Part shown: positions 33,039 to 44,003 of the stretch, in pieces
Position numbering within the stretch: the first letter of the stretch is position 1
How the letters are laid out: each line of letters opens with the position of its first letter
Assembly (NCBI GenBank): GCA_014529385.2
Contig: CM043960.1
Coordinates: 72,801,910-72,865,909, forward strand
Direction of reading: 5' to 3'
Source of the DNA: Adiantum capillus-veneris
Lineage: Eukaryota > Streptophyta > Polypodiopsida > Polypodiales > Pteridaceae
DNA: 64,000 nucleotides
Position numbers and translations under genes: made by a program
Notes under the pieces: generated by a model
What the model was told of the DNA's origin: nothing
The model's input: the letters and a program-made list of their open reading frames with translations, nothing else
Databases searched by the model: none

Positions 33039-34349
33039 TCACTCTGACTGGGGCTCAGCCGTCAGTAGCTCACGGTAAAAGTCAGTAGCAACTGCACGCA
33101 TATCCTCAGGCTCACAAGCAACTGACCCATCGGGTCTCCTCAGCTGAGTGACCTTGGCATGCGAGTGCCGAGGTCCTACTGTCTCAAAAAAGGCACCTGT
33201 CACTCTGTCACCTACCTGAGTCCATGGAGATGCCTGTCGGTGAAAGGCAAACTCATGGCGCCTCTCCTCTGTGCAAGCAAGCTCCTGTCGAGCCTGCTGT
33301 AACTGCTCCTCCAACCATGGACTGTCTGGATGCTGCTCCTGCATCCTCTGTAGTGAAGCAATGCCTCGTCTGAGGCGCTGCTCCTCCTCTCTCGCTGCGG
33401 CCCGTCGAGCCAAAGACTCCTGGAGAAAAAAGTGGCTAAGCTGAGCTAGGCCTAAGGCCACTCTGTTTGCCGGTAGAGCCCGGATGTCCATGCCCTCTGT
33501 CCAAAGAGCCTCTACCCTCTCTCTGAGTGCTGTGTCCAATAAGACCCGCTCTGGGATGCGAAGCATCGTGCTCCCACTCCTCTGCCTGTCTGCCACTGTG
33601 AGGATCATTGGTGCATGGTCCGAGAAGGATGTCCCTGCCAGGATGCCCACTGATCCCCCCAAGTCACTGAAGTGGTCACTAGTGTAGAAGCGATCTATCC
33701 GTTATAGATTCACTCCTCCCACTCTGCGGTCTGATCTAGAGAAGGCAAGACTCTCTGGAGGCCTCACAAAGCCAGAATGCTGCCATGTATCCGAGACCCT
33801 CAAGGTCATACACAACCTCTCCCAAGCTGCTAACTCGACTCCATGCACAGTAGCATGGCTGCCTCCGATCCTGTCAGAAGGGTCCTCCAACATGTTGAAG
33901 TCCCCTCCTACACACCAATGGTCAACCTGTGGCAAAGACTCAACAATCTGTGACCAAAACTCTGCACGAGCACTCGCCACATTGGGCGCATAGATGTTCA
34001 GGAAGCCCACAAGGCCACCCTGAACCTGCAAAGTAATCCACTGAGCCCTGCCTGGCACAATAATCCCTCTGCCCACAATGGCATGCTGCAATGAGTCCGC
34101 AATAGTCATACATACTCCACCCTGGATGCCTCCAGGTCCAAAAGCAGCTGACCAAAAGGTATCATAACGTCCACGCAAAATCTGACCACAGCGCCGGATG
34201 CGGCTCTTAGACAAATGGTGCTCCTGAAGCATAAGGAGATCAATCTCTCCTCCCACAAGGCAACGCTGAAGCTCCTACTGCAATCGGCCCCGCTGTTGCT
34301 GAAACTGGGGCCCACCTAATCCCTGCACGTTCCATGAGACGATCCTCAT
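33039..34349 (-). pseudogene. LINE-M endonuclease and linker
   Basis: The ATG at 34349 starts MRIVSWNVQGLGG. A frameshift near 34260 leads to the frame with IDLLMLQEHHLSKSR, NIYAPNV, WCVGGDFNMLEDPSDRIGG, and, after a stop at about 33702, RIDRFYTSDHFSDL and FSDHAPMIL. These are the catalytic Glu, Asn, Asp and His motifs of the L1 endonuclease. The linker holds a coiled-coil (EEEQRLRRGIASLQRMQEQ). Two frame breaks make it inactive. Confidence 0.85.
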
Positions 34350-35091
34350 GGGGAGCGAGAGAGAATAGATGCTGCGGCAGCAACAAGACGGGCTATCTTC
34401 GAGGCACGCTTGGATGGGGAGTAATCCGCATCCGAGCGTCCTCTAGATAGGCGAGCCTGTAGTGAGTGCCTGGCCCAAGCCCAAGCAGAGCGAGCCGAGC
34501 GTAAAGCAACCTCCTCTGTCCAGGAGTCCTCATGTATGTATACATAGCAAGGCAAACACTGTGTATCAGCAAAAAAGTACACCACAATGTGCCTACATCC
34601 TGCTGAGTCTGGGGGTGTCACCGCAAACTGGGCCAGTGGCCACAAAGTCTGCAGCAAATCTGTAACTCCAAGTTCTCCCATGTGGTGAGAGAACTCGAGA
34701 ACCTGTGTATGCAACCATCCCACCACTGAGTCGAGGGACCACTCTGTCTCGGTCCTACCGCAGAGAGGAAAGGAGAAACCAACTGCTGAGTCCAAGGCCT
34801 CTAACCCCCTAGCGGCGAGGAATAGAGCGTGGACCCTGAAGCAGGCTGCCTCGTGGTCTGCTGCGGAATCGCCGAGAAAGCGAGTGAATCCGTAATCGAA
34901 GAAGTCCCAGCGGCGTCGGAGGTCAATGCTAGTCTGACCACGAGGGATAGCTGCAAGGGAAGATGTCTGAATCTGCAAAGGGGGCCGCAAGAAGGGCTGA
35001 CCCTCTCTCGCTAGGCGACTCGTGGCAAAAGCGCTGCCAAGAGATCTCCTAGCCGCCGGCGAGGGACCAGTCTCTTGAGTCTACTGTGGTA

Positions 35092-36668
35092 CTAAAGCAA
35101 GAGGAGGGGGAGAAGGAGCTGGGGGGGGGGGGGGGGGGGGGGGGGGCGGAGGAGAAGAGAAGCGGGGCGGGACGACAGAGACAGGGGGGCGAGGTGGGGA
35201 GTGGACGGGAGCAAAGGGCGGGGGAGGGGATGAGGAGGAAGAGGGGAAATCTGAAGGTGGAGGGGCTGGCGAGGGTGAAACGGAAGAGAAGGCTGGCGTA
35301 GGAGGCTCCTCCTGCTCAAGAGGACCAAAGCGATTCCCCGTGGGAACCCACTGCTACTGAGTAGGCACCTGAGGGCCACTTTGAGTGCCAGGCTGACGTT
35401 GTGGCCCTTGGCGTCGACGGCCACGGGCCTGCTGCCACCCCTCCTCCGCTGGAGCCCCAGGCTCGGAGGGTGGCTCAGAATCTGTGCGCTGTGTCGCTGG
35501 CTGAGGCTGGGGCCCAACCTTGGCAGGCTGGGACTGAGGCTGAGGTGCAGGTCGTGGTCTCCTCCGTGGACAGGCCTTCGCTAGGTGGCCCATCTGTTTG
35601 CAAATGAAGCACCTGAGGGCCACTTTGAGTGCCAGGCTGACGTTGTGGCCCCTGGCGTCGACGGCCACGGGCCTGCTGCCACCCCTCCTCCGCTGGAGCC
35701 CCAGGCTCGGAGGGTGGCTCAGAATCTGTGCGCTGTGTCGTTGGCTGAGGCTGCGGCCCAACCTTGGCAGGCTGGGACTGAGGCTGAGGTGCAGGTCGTG
35801 GTCTCCTCCATGGACAGGCCTTCGCTAGGTGGCCTATCTGTTTGCAAATGAAGCACTGGTTCGGGAGACCCGAGTACTCCACACTCTGCCTAAACCAACC
35901 CCCACTCACCCGAGGCAAAAGGATGACCTTCGGGAGCGTGTGGGTATCTCTGACCAAAACTCGAACTGAAGGGATGCCGGCCGCCTTGGCAGCTACTGAT
36001 GCTGCCGTACGAGGTGTCTCCAGAACAGTCCCGATGGCGGAGCCAATCCTGGAGAGCAGTGGAAGGTACTCCCTCCGTAAACCCGGAAAGCAGACTGAGA
36101 TGGGGATGTCTGCCTCCTCTACGAGCACATCCGAAGTCGGGTCAAAACCGTGTCGCCACTATCGAAAGTGGGCGCGTGATGCTCAGATAGCCAGTGGACT
36201 CATAGCTATGACCTTGGAGGCCATCTCGGAAGTCTCGAACTCGATCTGGTAGTACCCCCGTCCGAGGATCTCGACATCCAAAATGTTGCCCACCTCTGCG
36301 AGAAGGCGGGCCTGGAGAAGGTCACGCAGCTCTCCTCTGCTGGGTCGGGTGCCGAGAATCTTGCAGATGACCGAGGTCGCCTGCAGATGCTCTACCTCAT
36401 CGGCTAGGCTCGCTTGCTCTGTCGGTGAGACAGCAAGTCGAATGGTGGGCTCAGCGGTGTCGGGCGAGGGGGCTTCGGAGGAGTCTTCTGAGGTGGAGCA
36501 TGAGCCTCCATTAGTGTCTGCTGCTCTGAAGGAGAAGGGCGGACGAGAAGGCCAACGCTTGAGAGCTCGGCAAGGAGAAACCAACTGAGAATCCACTGCC
36601 AGGCAATTCAAACGAGGCCTTCGGGGGGGGGGGCGGGGGGGGGCTAAGGGGCTGGAGCGGCGAGACAA
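35092..36668 (-). pseudogene. LINE-M ORF1 (DUF4283-type, zinc knuckle) with internal duplication
   Basis: The N-terminal part (36668-36183) has a basic Pro-rich head and a DUF4283-like fold (LLQARLLAEVGNILDVEILG, YYQIEFETSEMASKVIAMSP). After a stop and shift, 36128-35475 carries RVLVRDTHTLPKVILLPRV and the knuckle CFICKQIGHLAKAC. A 244-bp tandem duplication (about 35366-35609 and 35610-35853) copies the knuckle and its Gln/Pro-rich tail and shifts the frame. A 26-bp homopolymer at 35121-35146 encodes a Pro run. ORF1 proteins bind LINE RNA. Confidence 0.82.
35121..35146. repeat. Homopolymer (26 G)
   Basis: 26 consecutive G on the plus strand, inside the Pro-rich ORF1 tail of LINE-M. Shorter G-runs are at 36618-36645 and 36834-36850 near its 5' end. 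Confidence 0.95.
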
Positions 36669-36907
36669 CGGGCAGCAAACAAAAGGGGGGCAGCGGGCTG
36701 GGCTGCACTCTGGCTGGGCTGCGCGCAGGCTGGGTGTAAGCTCAGCAGCGCGCGTGGACAGACAGCGCGCAGGCAGGGGCAGCGCGAGGGCGAGGGCGAA
36801 GGGGGGGCTATGGCGCGGGGGAGCAGGAGCAGGCGGGGGGGGGGGGGAGGGGAACGCGCAGGAGCAGCAGCGAGCCCACTTTCCAAGAGTTGGGGATTAG
36901 ATGGCTC
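36669..36907 (-). promoter_or_regulatory. LINE-M GC-rich 5' UTR, likely internal promoter
   Basis: About 240 bp of C/G-rich sequence between the 5' end (next to the target duplication) and ORF1, with long C-runs on the transcript strand. Full-length plant LINEs carry an internal promoter here. That role is inferred from position only. Confidence 0.4.
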
Positions 36908-39258
36908 ACTCAGCCTTGTACTTAAGAGGGCCAGGAGGCCAATCTACACGGATGTGAGCAGGCTTTGGAGACCTTCTGCTGTGCATCGGGCGCACTGATC
37001 AACTGGAGAAAGACAGTGGCTTTCTCGGTTGGCAGTGCTCTTGTGCCAGATTGGATGCCAAGAGAGGGTTTCAGGTGGATTCCCCCAGGGACTGCAGTTC
37101 GGTACTCGGGTTGTCAGGTTGGTTTGGACTTGTCCCCCGAGCAGCAGATTGCTCCTCTTCTCCTGTCCATCAGGAGAAAGCTGTTACATTGGAGCTCAGC
37201 ACGACTTTCACTGGCTGGTAGAGTAGTAGTTGCCAGCCAGGTGTTGTTGGCGACTATGTGGTACATCACTTCTTGCTGGATCTTCTCGAGTTCTTGTATC
37301 AGCCAGGTAGAGAGGCTTATCAGGAACTTCCTTTGGTCAAGTCGTGACACTCAGATTGCCCGAGCCAAGGTGGCTTGGTCGGTCATCACACTTCCTTGTT
37401 CTCAGGGCGGGCTTGGGATCATTGATCCAGCACAGCAAAGCAGAGCAGAGCCCTTCTTGGGAAGTTCGTAGTCAGAGGAATTCTTCCAGGAGAGGAGCCC
37501 TAGAAGGAGTTCTTGCTGCAGAGGCTTCGTGCCAGGGTGCCTCAGTCAGAAGGCCCTTGGCAACCTTCGACCAGATGGATCTTTACAGAGTTGCGCCGAG
37601 TTGGTTTGAGCAGGAGACTGGAGGACCGCTTCGCTGTGAGTTTGCTTCAATCTTGGGAGCTCTTACAGCGTGGCCTAGAGCAGAGACAGCCGACGTGCAC
37701 GGAGGAGCGCCTACGGAAGCCCCTCGTCTGGAACCCCATGGTTAGCACTCAGAGAGGCCACTTGGTTGGTAGTCGGCCTCATGTTTCTTGGGGTCCCATG
37801 GCAGCAGGTCCAGCGCGCTCTCTAGGTGACTCGCTAGAGTTCACAGGTTTGTCAGAGGAGGTGCAGGGTTTCCAGCTACAGGGCATGAGAGGGGTGCAGA
37901 GCATGTGTCAGGACATCTCAGAGTCAGTTCCAGCTAAGTGGCTCACGCCTCTCGAGCCAATAGCACCCTGGTGGATGGGAGCCTTCACACGACCCGAGGT
38001 TCTCATTTCAGTCAGGGCCTGCTCAGAGTTTGTCTCAGCCCTGTTCTTTGAGCTTCAGGGTGGGGGACGACTACAGCGAGTTGCAGTAGAGGCCCCGCAG
38101 GTAGCATTGTTGTTTTCAGAGGATCCGAGTAGTGGGCATCTGTGGGCGGACCTGCGTCATAGACCCTGACCCATCAGTTCTTGAGACAGGACACTGGAGG
38201 CTATGGGCTTGGGAGTGTTGTCAGTTGGCACGAGTACAGTGGGATCCTGGTGAGTGGCTATGGAGGGACCCCTTCTCTTCTACAGACCACCCAAGAGTCC
38301 CGTTCTTTCAGTACACTATTCGACTGGGACGTCATATACTAGCAGCACAGAGAGAGGCCCTCCCCGCTGCAGCACGTCATTGGCAGGAGGAGGGTCTCAC
38401 AGTCGAGTTCTTGGCAGACTTTTGGGAGAGGTTGTGGGACTCCAGACAGCTGAGGCGAGTCACCTTGTTTCAGTGGCTGGTCGCACATAGAGCCACAGCA
38501 GTAGGGAGCTGGCTAGTGCATAGTGGTCTCTCAGCCACATGTGCAGCTTGTGACCATTTGGTGGAGAGTCAGCGTCACTGTCTTTGGGACTGTCCCTCGG
38601 CCCAGCAGGTGTGGCTACGAGTTCTTCGGCTGATGCCTGCTCTCTCCACGGCTCGACACTACACTTGGGGGGCAGCGGCTTGGTCCACCCTCACGGGCCC
38701 GGCACTTCAGTTTGAGCTATCTTCCACCAGCATGATGATAGTGATGCAGGGGGGGCGACCTACACTCCAGCTTGCTACAGAGCTTTACTCCACAGGAGTG
38801 GTGCAGTGAGAGAGAGGAGTGTTGGGTGCTCATCAGTGGCCTGACACTTTGGTTCATCTGGCGGGCCCGCTGTTTCCGCATCTTTGAGGCTCGCCTTGTG
38901 CCACCAGCAGAGACTGTTCGTGACTTTTGGCTAGAGCTGATCCATACTCTCAGAGGACAGCTTGAGGGACTATAGGGCAGCTCCGACCGCATGCGGGAGC
39001 ACCACGAGGCTTTCCTTCGACTCTGGCGCCCTGGGCCTTTTTACACCATAGTCCAAGGGGTGCTCAGATGGCACTACTGTCCACCTGTGTGGCTCTTCCC
39101 TCCTCCCATCTCTTGATTTAGCCTCATTGTATATATGCTGTTTTTTCATTGGGAGAGTCTCCCCATCATGCTTGTTGTAGCCCTCTCTTGCAGAGGTGGT
39201 TGTAGCCCTATGGGCAGTTTTCATTAACTAATAGAAGGATCTTTTCCTCGAAAAAAAA
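36908..39258 (+). pseudogene. LINE-P ORF2 C-terminal half and 3' UTR
   Basis: It resumes at the RT box (ALYLRGPGG-like sequence at 36914) and continues with GALINWRKTVAFSVG (36989), LGIIDPAQQSR, a region ending in VEAPQVALLFSEDP, and the zf-RVT-like end (VAHRATAVGSWLVHSGL, SATCAACDHLVESQRHCLWDC, 38475-38590) that keeps more of the Cys pattern than LINE-M. Frames are broken at about 37470 and 38169. The 3' UTR ends AATAGAAGGATCTTTT followed by poly(A). Confidence 0.83.
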
Positions 39259-39274
39259 AATATGAGACAGAGGT

Positions 39275-39828
39275 CCATCAAAAATTCAAGTTTTTTACTA
39301 GCTTCCATAACATTCATTTTTATGGAGGTAAGATTTAGACTTGAACCTAGAACAAACTATCTATCTGAATTTTAACGAACACTGATAACTTAATTAAGAC
39401 CCCCTTGAAAAATCACCTACTGATTACAAACCAAATCTTCACTTTCCAATTCCATTCTGTGAAGTCAGGTTCAGTAGAACCAATGTCCTCGTAGGATGTT
39501 CATGCCCAACAAGCTCTTCTCAGAGATGTAAGTAATTCTTTCTTCCATCAAGTGGCAGCAACATGACAAATTACACACAGAAATTCTCATAGGCAAGAAC
39601 ATTTCTTGGCAGATTTTCCACTTACTTTCACAGTGACTTCAACTCTCAAAGAGAGGTTTTTTTTTAAAATTTTCACCGGCGCAGTTGAATTTTGCATACA
39701 AAGTAAGCAAACAACTCAAGCCTAGATAAATGCTTATGTGGCATAATTCATTGCAGAAAATCCAGAAACGCTTTTAATACCTTCGTGAAATTACAAATGA
39801 CTTCATTAGTGGAAACAAGATAACTCAC
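39275..39828. other. EGY1 intron 5, proximal part
   Basis: AT-rich, non-coding sequence between LINE-P and exon 5 with no recognisable exon. It includes the 5' splice site GTGAGT (39828-39823 on the minus strand). Confidence 0.6.
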
Positions 39829-40040
39829 TTATAGCCAAGGACACTCCTGCTTAGATATCCTAGTAGAAGCGATCCTTGGAATAGCATACTAGGGACTTGT
39901 ACCAAGTCGCTGGCAGCTTCAGGGCTTGTCGAAAGCAAAAGCCCAACACCAAGCATGGCAAGGGACAAGAGCCCACCAGCAAGAGGGCCTGCCAATGAAA
40001 TGTCAAATTTTGCCGTTCGGTCAGGAAGAATGGATCTGAA
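39829..40040 (-). CDS. EGY1: EGY1 exon 5
   Basis: 212 nt, phase 0 start after TTTGCAG, ending two bases into a codon before GTGAGT. It encodes FRSILPDRTAKFDISLAGPL, then AGGLLSLAMLGVGLLLS and SDLVQVPSMLFQGSLLLGYL, up to SRSVLGY. This is the part after the HExxH helix: a loop with the conserved SLAGP turn and the next membrane helices. Arabidopsis EGY1 is highly similar here. The codon split at the end (AA+N) should be completed by the missing next exon. Confidence 0.9.
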
Positions 40041-42552
40041 CTGCAAACAAGTACAACAAGTAAGCCATGAGATGATATAGCTGCTTCGAGCGGATACAAA
40101 AATGAGTTGAAGGATTATGTAATGTCTATGATGAAGAGAGCAAAAGGCAGACTGCTCACAGATATACAGGGTCAAACAACATGTCGGAGTCCTAATGGAC
40201 TTGGTTACACTTTGCTAAAAAGTGATAATCACATTGCAGCAAGCTATAAGTACGACATGTATGATTAGTAAAAGCCCAATACAGTACCACACATTTAAAT
40301 CTCACATAGCATGACATTTGGAGACCAGCATAGTCAGATTTTTCAAAACCATAGAATGTCAATTCATATATTGAGATCCTTTTGATTTTCCCGTCTTGAA
40401 GAAGCTTTAAGTTATTCGAAGGTATTACCTACGGATTGGGTGCCCCTATTTTTTTTGCACGTTAATGGGGCTGTGGAACTTTCAGGTTCAATACACACCT
40501 CTCTCAGCAGCAGCATTGGAACAGGAATAACAAGCCAGAACAAAGAATGGGGAAAGGGTACAGAATGGCAATGTGGGGAATCAAGAGGCTAAAAACACCT
40601 AAATTTCCGCATTTTTTATCTTCATGACTTGAAAGACTTGTATAGTGGGAGGAAACCAAAGACCGAGCAAACCAAAACCAAGCAGAACACCAATCAAAAC
40701 CGCGAGGCCACATTGTTGGTAGTAGACCTCATGTCTCTTGGGGTCTCATGGCAGAGGGTCCAACCTGCACTTTTGGGGACTGGCTGCAGTTTACAGCACA
40801 TCCTGAGGAGATTCAAAGCATTTAGCTCCGAGACATGAGAGGGGTGCAGAGCATGTGTCAAGATATCGTAGAGGCTGTACCTACAGAGTGGCACACCCCT
40901 CTTAAGCCGGCAGCACCCTGCTGGATGGGGGCTTTCACGCGACTCACTTCAGTTAGGGTTTTCTCAAACACAGGTTCTTGTGTGTTCTTTGAGGTTCAGA
41001 AAGACGGTCTCCTTCCTAGAGTCACTATCGAGGCACCAGAGGTGACCGAGTGTTGCTTTCAGCAGATCCGAGTTGTGGGCATCAGTGACAGGACTTGTGT
41101 CATAGACCCTGACCCGCCAGCTCTTGAGTCAAGGCACTCGCGGTTATGAGCTTGGAAAAGCCACCCTCTGGTGCAAGTGCAGTGGGACCCGTGGGAGTGG
41201 TTTTGGCAAGATCTTTTTACATCAGCCGATCAACCCGGGACCCCCTTCTTCCAATACACAGTTCGGTTGGGTCGCCACATACTGACAGCGCGGAGAGAGG
41301 CTCATCCTGCTGTAGCGGATCACTCGCAGGATGAAGGCCTCATGTCCGAGTTCTTGGCAGATTAACAGCCGAGGAGAGTCACCATGTTCCAGTGGCTAGT
41401 TGCCCATCGAGCTACTGCAGTCAGCATCTGGTTGGTGCACAGTGGCCTCTTGACAGTATGTGCCACCTGTGACCATCCACTTGAGACCCAGCACCATCGT
41501 TTGTGGGACTTCCCCATGGCACAACAGGTTTGGCCTCAGATTCTCTGGCTAATGCCTGCACTTTCTACAGCTAGCCAGTACACTTGGGGCACTACAGCTT
41601 GGTCCACACTCACGAGCCCAGCACTTCGCTTTGAGTTGGCTTCAGTCAGCACGATGATTGTGATATGGGAAGGCCGGCCTGCACTCCAGCCTGCCACAAA
41701 GCTTGTTTCTCAGGAGCGGAGCAAAGATAGAGTGCTGTTGGGAGCTCGTCTGCAGCATGACACTATAATGCATTTAGAGAGCCCGTTGTTTCCGCATCTG
41801 CGAGGTTCGACCCGTCCCACCGACGGAGACTGTATGTGCCATTTGGCTGGAGCTGATCCATACACGTAGGGGCCAGTTTGAGAGACTTCAGGGCAGCTCC
41901 GACCGTGTGCGGGAGCGCCATGAGGCCTTCTTGCGACTTTGGCGACCAGGGCCATTCTTCGCCATGGTTCATGGCGCGGCTAGATGGGAGTACCGTCCAC
42001 CAGTGGGGTGGTTTCCTCCTCCCATATCCTCATTTGGCCATCATTTAACATATATTACCTTTTCATTGGGAAATTCTGAACGTGTTTTGTAGCAGAACTA
42101 TTTTCTCTTCATCGCTATCGCCATCAAGATGGCGATACTACAGACATTTTGCAGGTGTATTTCCGACATGAAAAGTCATGATTAGTAGCACCTGTTAGAG
42201 ACGATTATTTGCACCCAGGCTTTATCTCAAAGTCAGAGGGCAACTCCATATCCCTTTGCCAATAGTGAAGGTGGTGATGCGGATGTGTTTGCTGGTTGTG
42301 TTTGCTGCTTCATTCCTCCCGGCATCCCAAAAATTGGCGATAATTATGCATTCAAAGTGCCCACTCCTGAATGAAAGGGAACGTAATTGCAGACAAAGTA
42401 GCTGCCCTTAAGGATTATTACTAAACATGAAAGACTCAGAGTGACAAAAGAATGCCATGTGCGTAAGAATGGTATGCGTTAATTTTAACAGAAACTGAGA
42501 GAATCGCAACTCTTCACAGCGCACATAATAGTGAAAAATGGAGAGGCCTTAC
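40041..42552 (-). other. EGY1: EGY1 intron 4 (host parts)
   Basis: Bounded by a GTAAGG donor (42552) and a TTTGCAG acceptor (40041). It carries a LINE fragment at 40707-42092; the remaining 0.67 kb and 0.46 kb show no coding signal. Confidence 0.75.
40707..42092 (+). mobile_element. 5'- and 3'-truncated L1-like LINE fragment in EGY1 intron 4
   Basis: Plus-strand homology to LINE-P about 37770-39175. It begins at GAGGCCACATTGTTGG, covers MRGVQSMCQDI (40835), AAPCWMGAFTRL, and the zf-RVT-like end (VAHRATAVSIWLVHSGL, CATCDHPLETQHHRLWDF, 41396-41520), and stops within the 3' UTR near 42092 without poly(A). It is more diverged than the other copies and its frames are broken, so it is probably an older insertion. 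It is antisense to EGY1. No clear target duplication was found. Confidence 0.8.
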
Positions 42553-42654
42553 TTGTGTGATAGCCCCAAAACTTCCTAGAGTTATGTTGGGAATGAAGTA
42601 CGGAATGCCCAGCTTGACTTTCTTCCGGGCAGCAGCAAGAAAATGCCCAACCTC
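42553..42654 (-). CDS. EGY1: EGY1 exon 4 (active-site helix)
   Basis: 102 nt, 34 codons, phase 0 at both ends, bounded by TTTATCAG and GTAAGG. It encodes EVGHFLAAARKKVKLGIPYF followed by IPNITLGSFGAITQ. The last His of exon 3 plus EVGH make the HExxH zinc-binding motif, which is thus split by intron 3. Asn/Gly-rich FIPNITLGSFGAIT is the strongly conserved loop of the family. Confidence 0.92.
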
Positions 42655-42759
42655 CTGATAAACCGTAAAGAAAACCCTTGAGCAATGGACACTTCTGCAC
42701 TCAAAACTTTGGTCCAATGAGCTTAAGATAGAAAACAGTAACATTCTACGAAGTTATAC

Positions 42760-42900
42760 ATGGAATAGTTGCACTCCAAGAACTCCATAAGTAAGAGGCA
42801 TAGCAGCCTCTACATATGGAACTAAGGTGTTCAAATCTGGTGGTTCAACGACCTCTGGATTCGTAAAATATCGCACAACTTCCGGTGGCAACTTTGAAAG
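42760..42900 (-). CDS. EGY1: EGY1 exon 3
   Basis: 141 nt, 47 codons, phase 0, after TTGTACAG and before GTATAAC. It encodes LSKLPPEVVRYFTNPEVVEP, then PDLNTLVPYVEAAMPLTYGV and LGVQLFH. This is a membrane-proximal loop plus the start of the catalytic membrane helix, ending in the first zinc-ligand His. Confidence 0.92.
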
Positions 42901-42985
42901 CTGTACAAGCACACCAAGAAAACAAACCTTTTTCAGCATGATGTTAAAAACACAAGGATGGACCAAAGCAGAACAACATAGCTAC

Positions 42986-43444
42986 CTGTGAAGCAATACC
43001 AAGCTCCAGACAAGAACCTGCCGTTATAAGGAAGAGTACAAATGCTATCACAAATTGCCATAAGGTTGTAGCCTTCGGCTCAGAAACCTCCTTTCGTAAG
43101 AGGACAAAGCTGACGCGAGGACCACCTCGAGGGTCTTCTTCTTCTGAATTTGGTTCTTCTACCATGAAAAGGTTATACTTAGAGCCGGTCACCTCAAGTA
43201 ACTGACGCTGTAGCTTTGCAAAGACTTCCTCTCTTTTGCCTCTCAAATTTCCTAGGAAAAGAATCCCTGCACCAAGATCCCCAAAAGGTTCTTGCCCGGT
43301 CACCCAGAAGGTGCTATAACCAAACACTTTCTCCTTCAATAATTTCACATCTTCTGGATCTACTTTCTCAGGACCAAGCAGATCCAACAGTTTGAAGGCA
43401 TCCATTTGTATATTGCTATATTCTGGTCCTTGGACAAGATCAAT
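42986..43444 (-). CDS. EGY1: EGY1 exon 2 (GNLR domain)
   Basis: 459 nt, 153 codons, phase 0. The acceptor TGTGCTCAG precedes ATTGATCTTG and the donor is CAG|GTAGCT. It encodes MDAFKLLDLLGPEKVDPEDV, VFGYSTFWVTGQEPFGDLG, the family-specific GNLRGK motif, KYNLFMVEEPNSEEEDPRGG and a first membrane helix (FVIAFVLFLITAGSCLELGI). The MDAFKLL...GYSTFW sequence fits EGY1 and not EGY2. This stromal or loop domain is typical of plant EGY proteins. Confidence 0.93.
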
Positions 43445-43812
43445 CTGAGCACAAATCAATGCAAGAAGATGTATGGTAGTTGACAACTGGATAAATTTCC
43501 ATAAGGAAATACATAATCAAGCAGCACATAAGCAGCATTGAACAGCTGTTGCGAACTCCTTTTTCTAATGTGTAGCATATCACTTATTCTAAAATCAACA
43601 TGCAACACTAGTAAACATGTTTACTAAAGAAATTTTAGTACCATGACTTTTAATTCAACCTGAAACAAGCAAAGGAATTATCAAACAATTCCATTAAACC
43701 AAGCCTGCTCATGCAGAATATAGTTTTATTCGGTTTTTTGGCAAAATCTAAGATTGGGACGTGTGACAGAATATAGAACTGCAGAAATGCCAATCACAGC
43801 ATAAATTGAATA

Positions 43813-44003
43813 TACCTAGATAAATCCAGGATAAGCCCAGATTCACCCTTAAAGGAAAGTGCAAGGTATAGACCCATGGTGGTCACCCACAAGACAATAT
43901 AACCATCAGCTCCATCATGCATAGTATTGACTAAATACCACGACATCCCCACTAACGTCGTCGGTGCCCAATAGTGGGTGTAGAACTAGTACTAACATAC
44001 GGT
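43813..44003 (+). repeat. Partial copy of the 479-bp repeat unit in EGY1 intron 1
   Basis: It starts TATACCTAGATAAATCC, the same left end as the units at 9198-10555, and stays similar for about 190 bp through CCCAATAGTGGGTGTAGAAC. The shared sharp left end suggests a defined element terminus. Confidence 0.85.

Larger units (their letters stand above)
29852..36907 (-). mobile_element. LINE-M: near full-length L1-like LINE inserted in LINE-P
   Basis: On the minus strand: GC-rich 5' UTR (36907-36669), ORF1 (36668 to about 35092), endonuclease (34349), linker, RT (33005-32139), C-terminal region (32122-31142), zf-RVT-like end (30646-30302), 3' UTR, poly(A) (29860-29851). It is flanked by a 16-bp duplication. 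Length is about 7.06 kb. Frames contain stops, so it is probably immobile now, but its ends are complete. Confidence 0.9.
26208..39260 (+). mobile_element. LINE-P: L1-like LINE, split by LINE-M
   Basis: It is 5'-truncated within ORF1 at 26208 and ends in a poly(A) run at 39250-39260. Flanks carry a 16-bp target duplication, AATATGACACAGAGGT (26192-26207) and AATATGAGACAGAGGT (39259-39274), with one mismatch. The body is 26208-29851 plus 36908-39258. The coding order is ORF1 zinc knuckle, APE-type endonuclease, RT, long C-terminal region, zf-RVT-like end. Confidence 0.88.

Noticed and set aside
39829..43444. Assignment of the metalloprotease exons to EGY2
   Set aside because: The N-terminal domain (MDAFKLLDLLGPEKVDPEDV, GYSTFWVT) and the HEVGHFLAA segment follow EGY1, whereas EGY2 has a different sequence around its HELGH.
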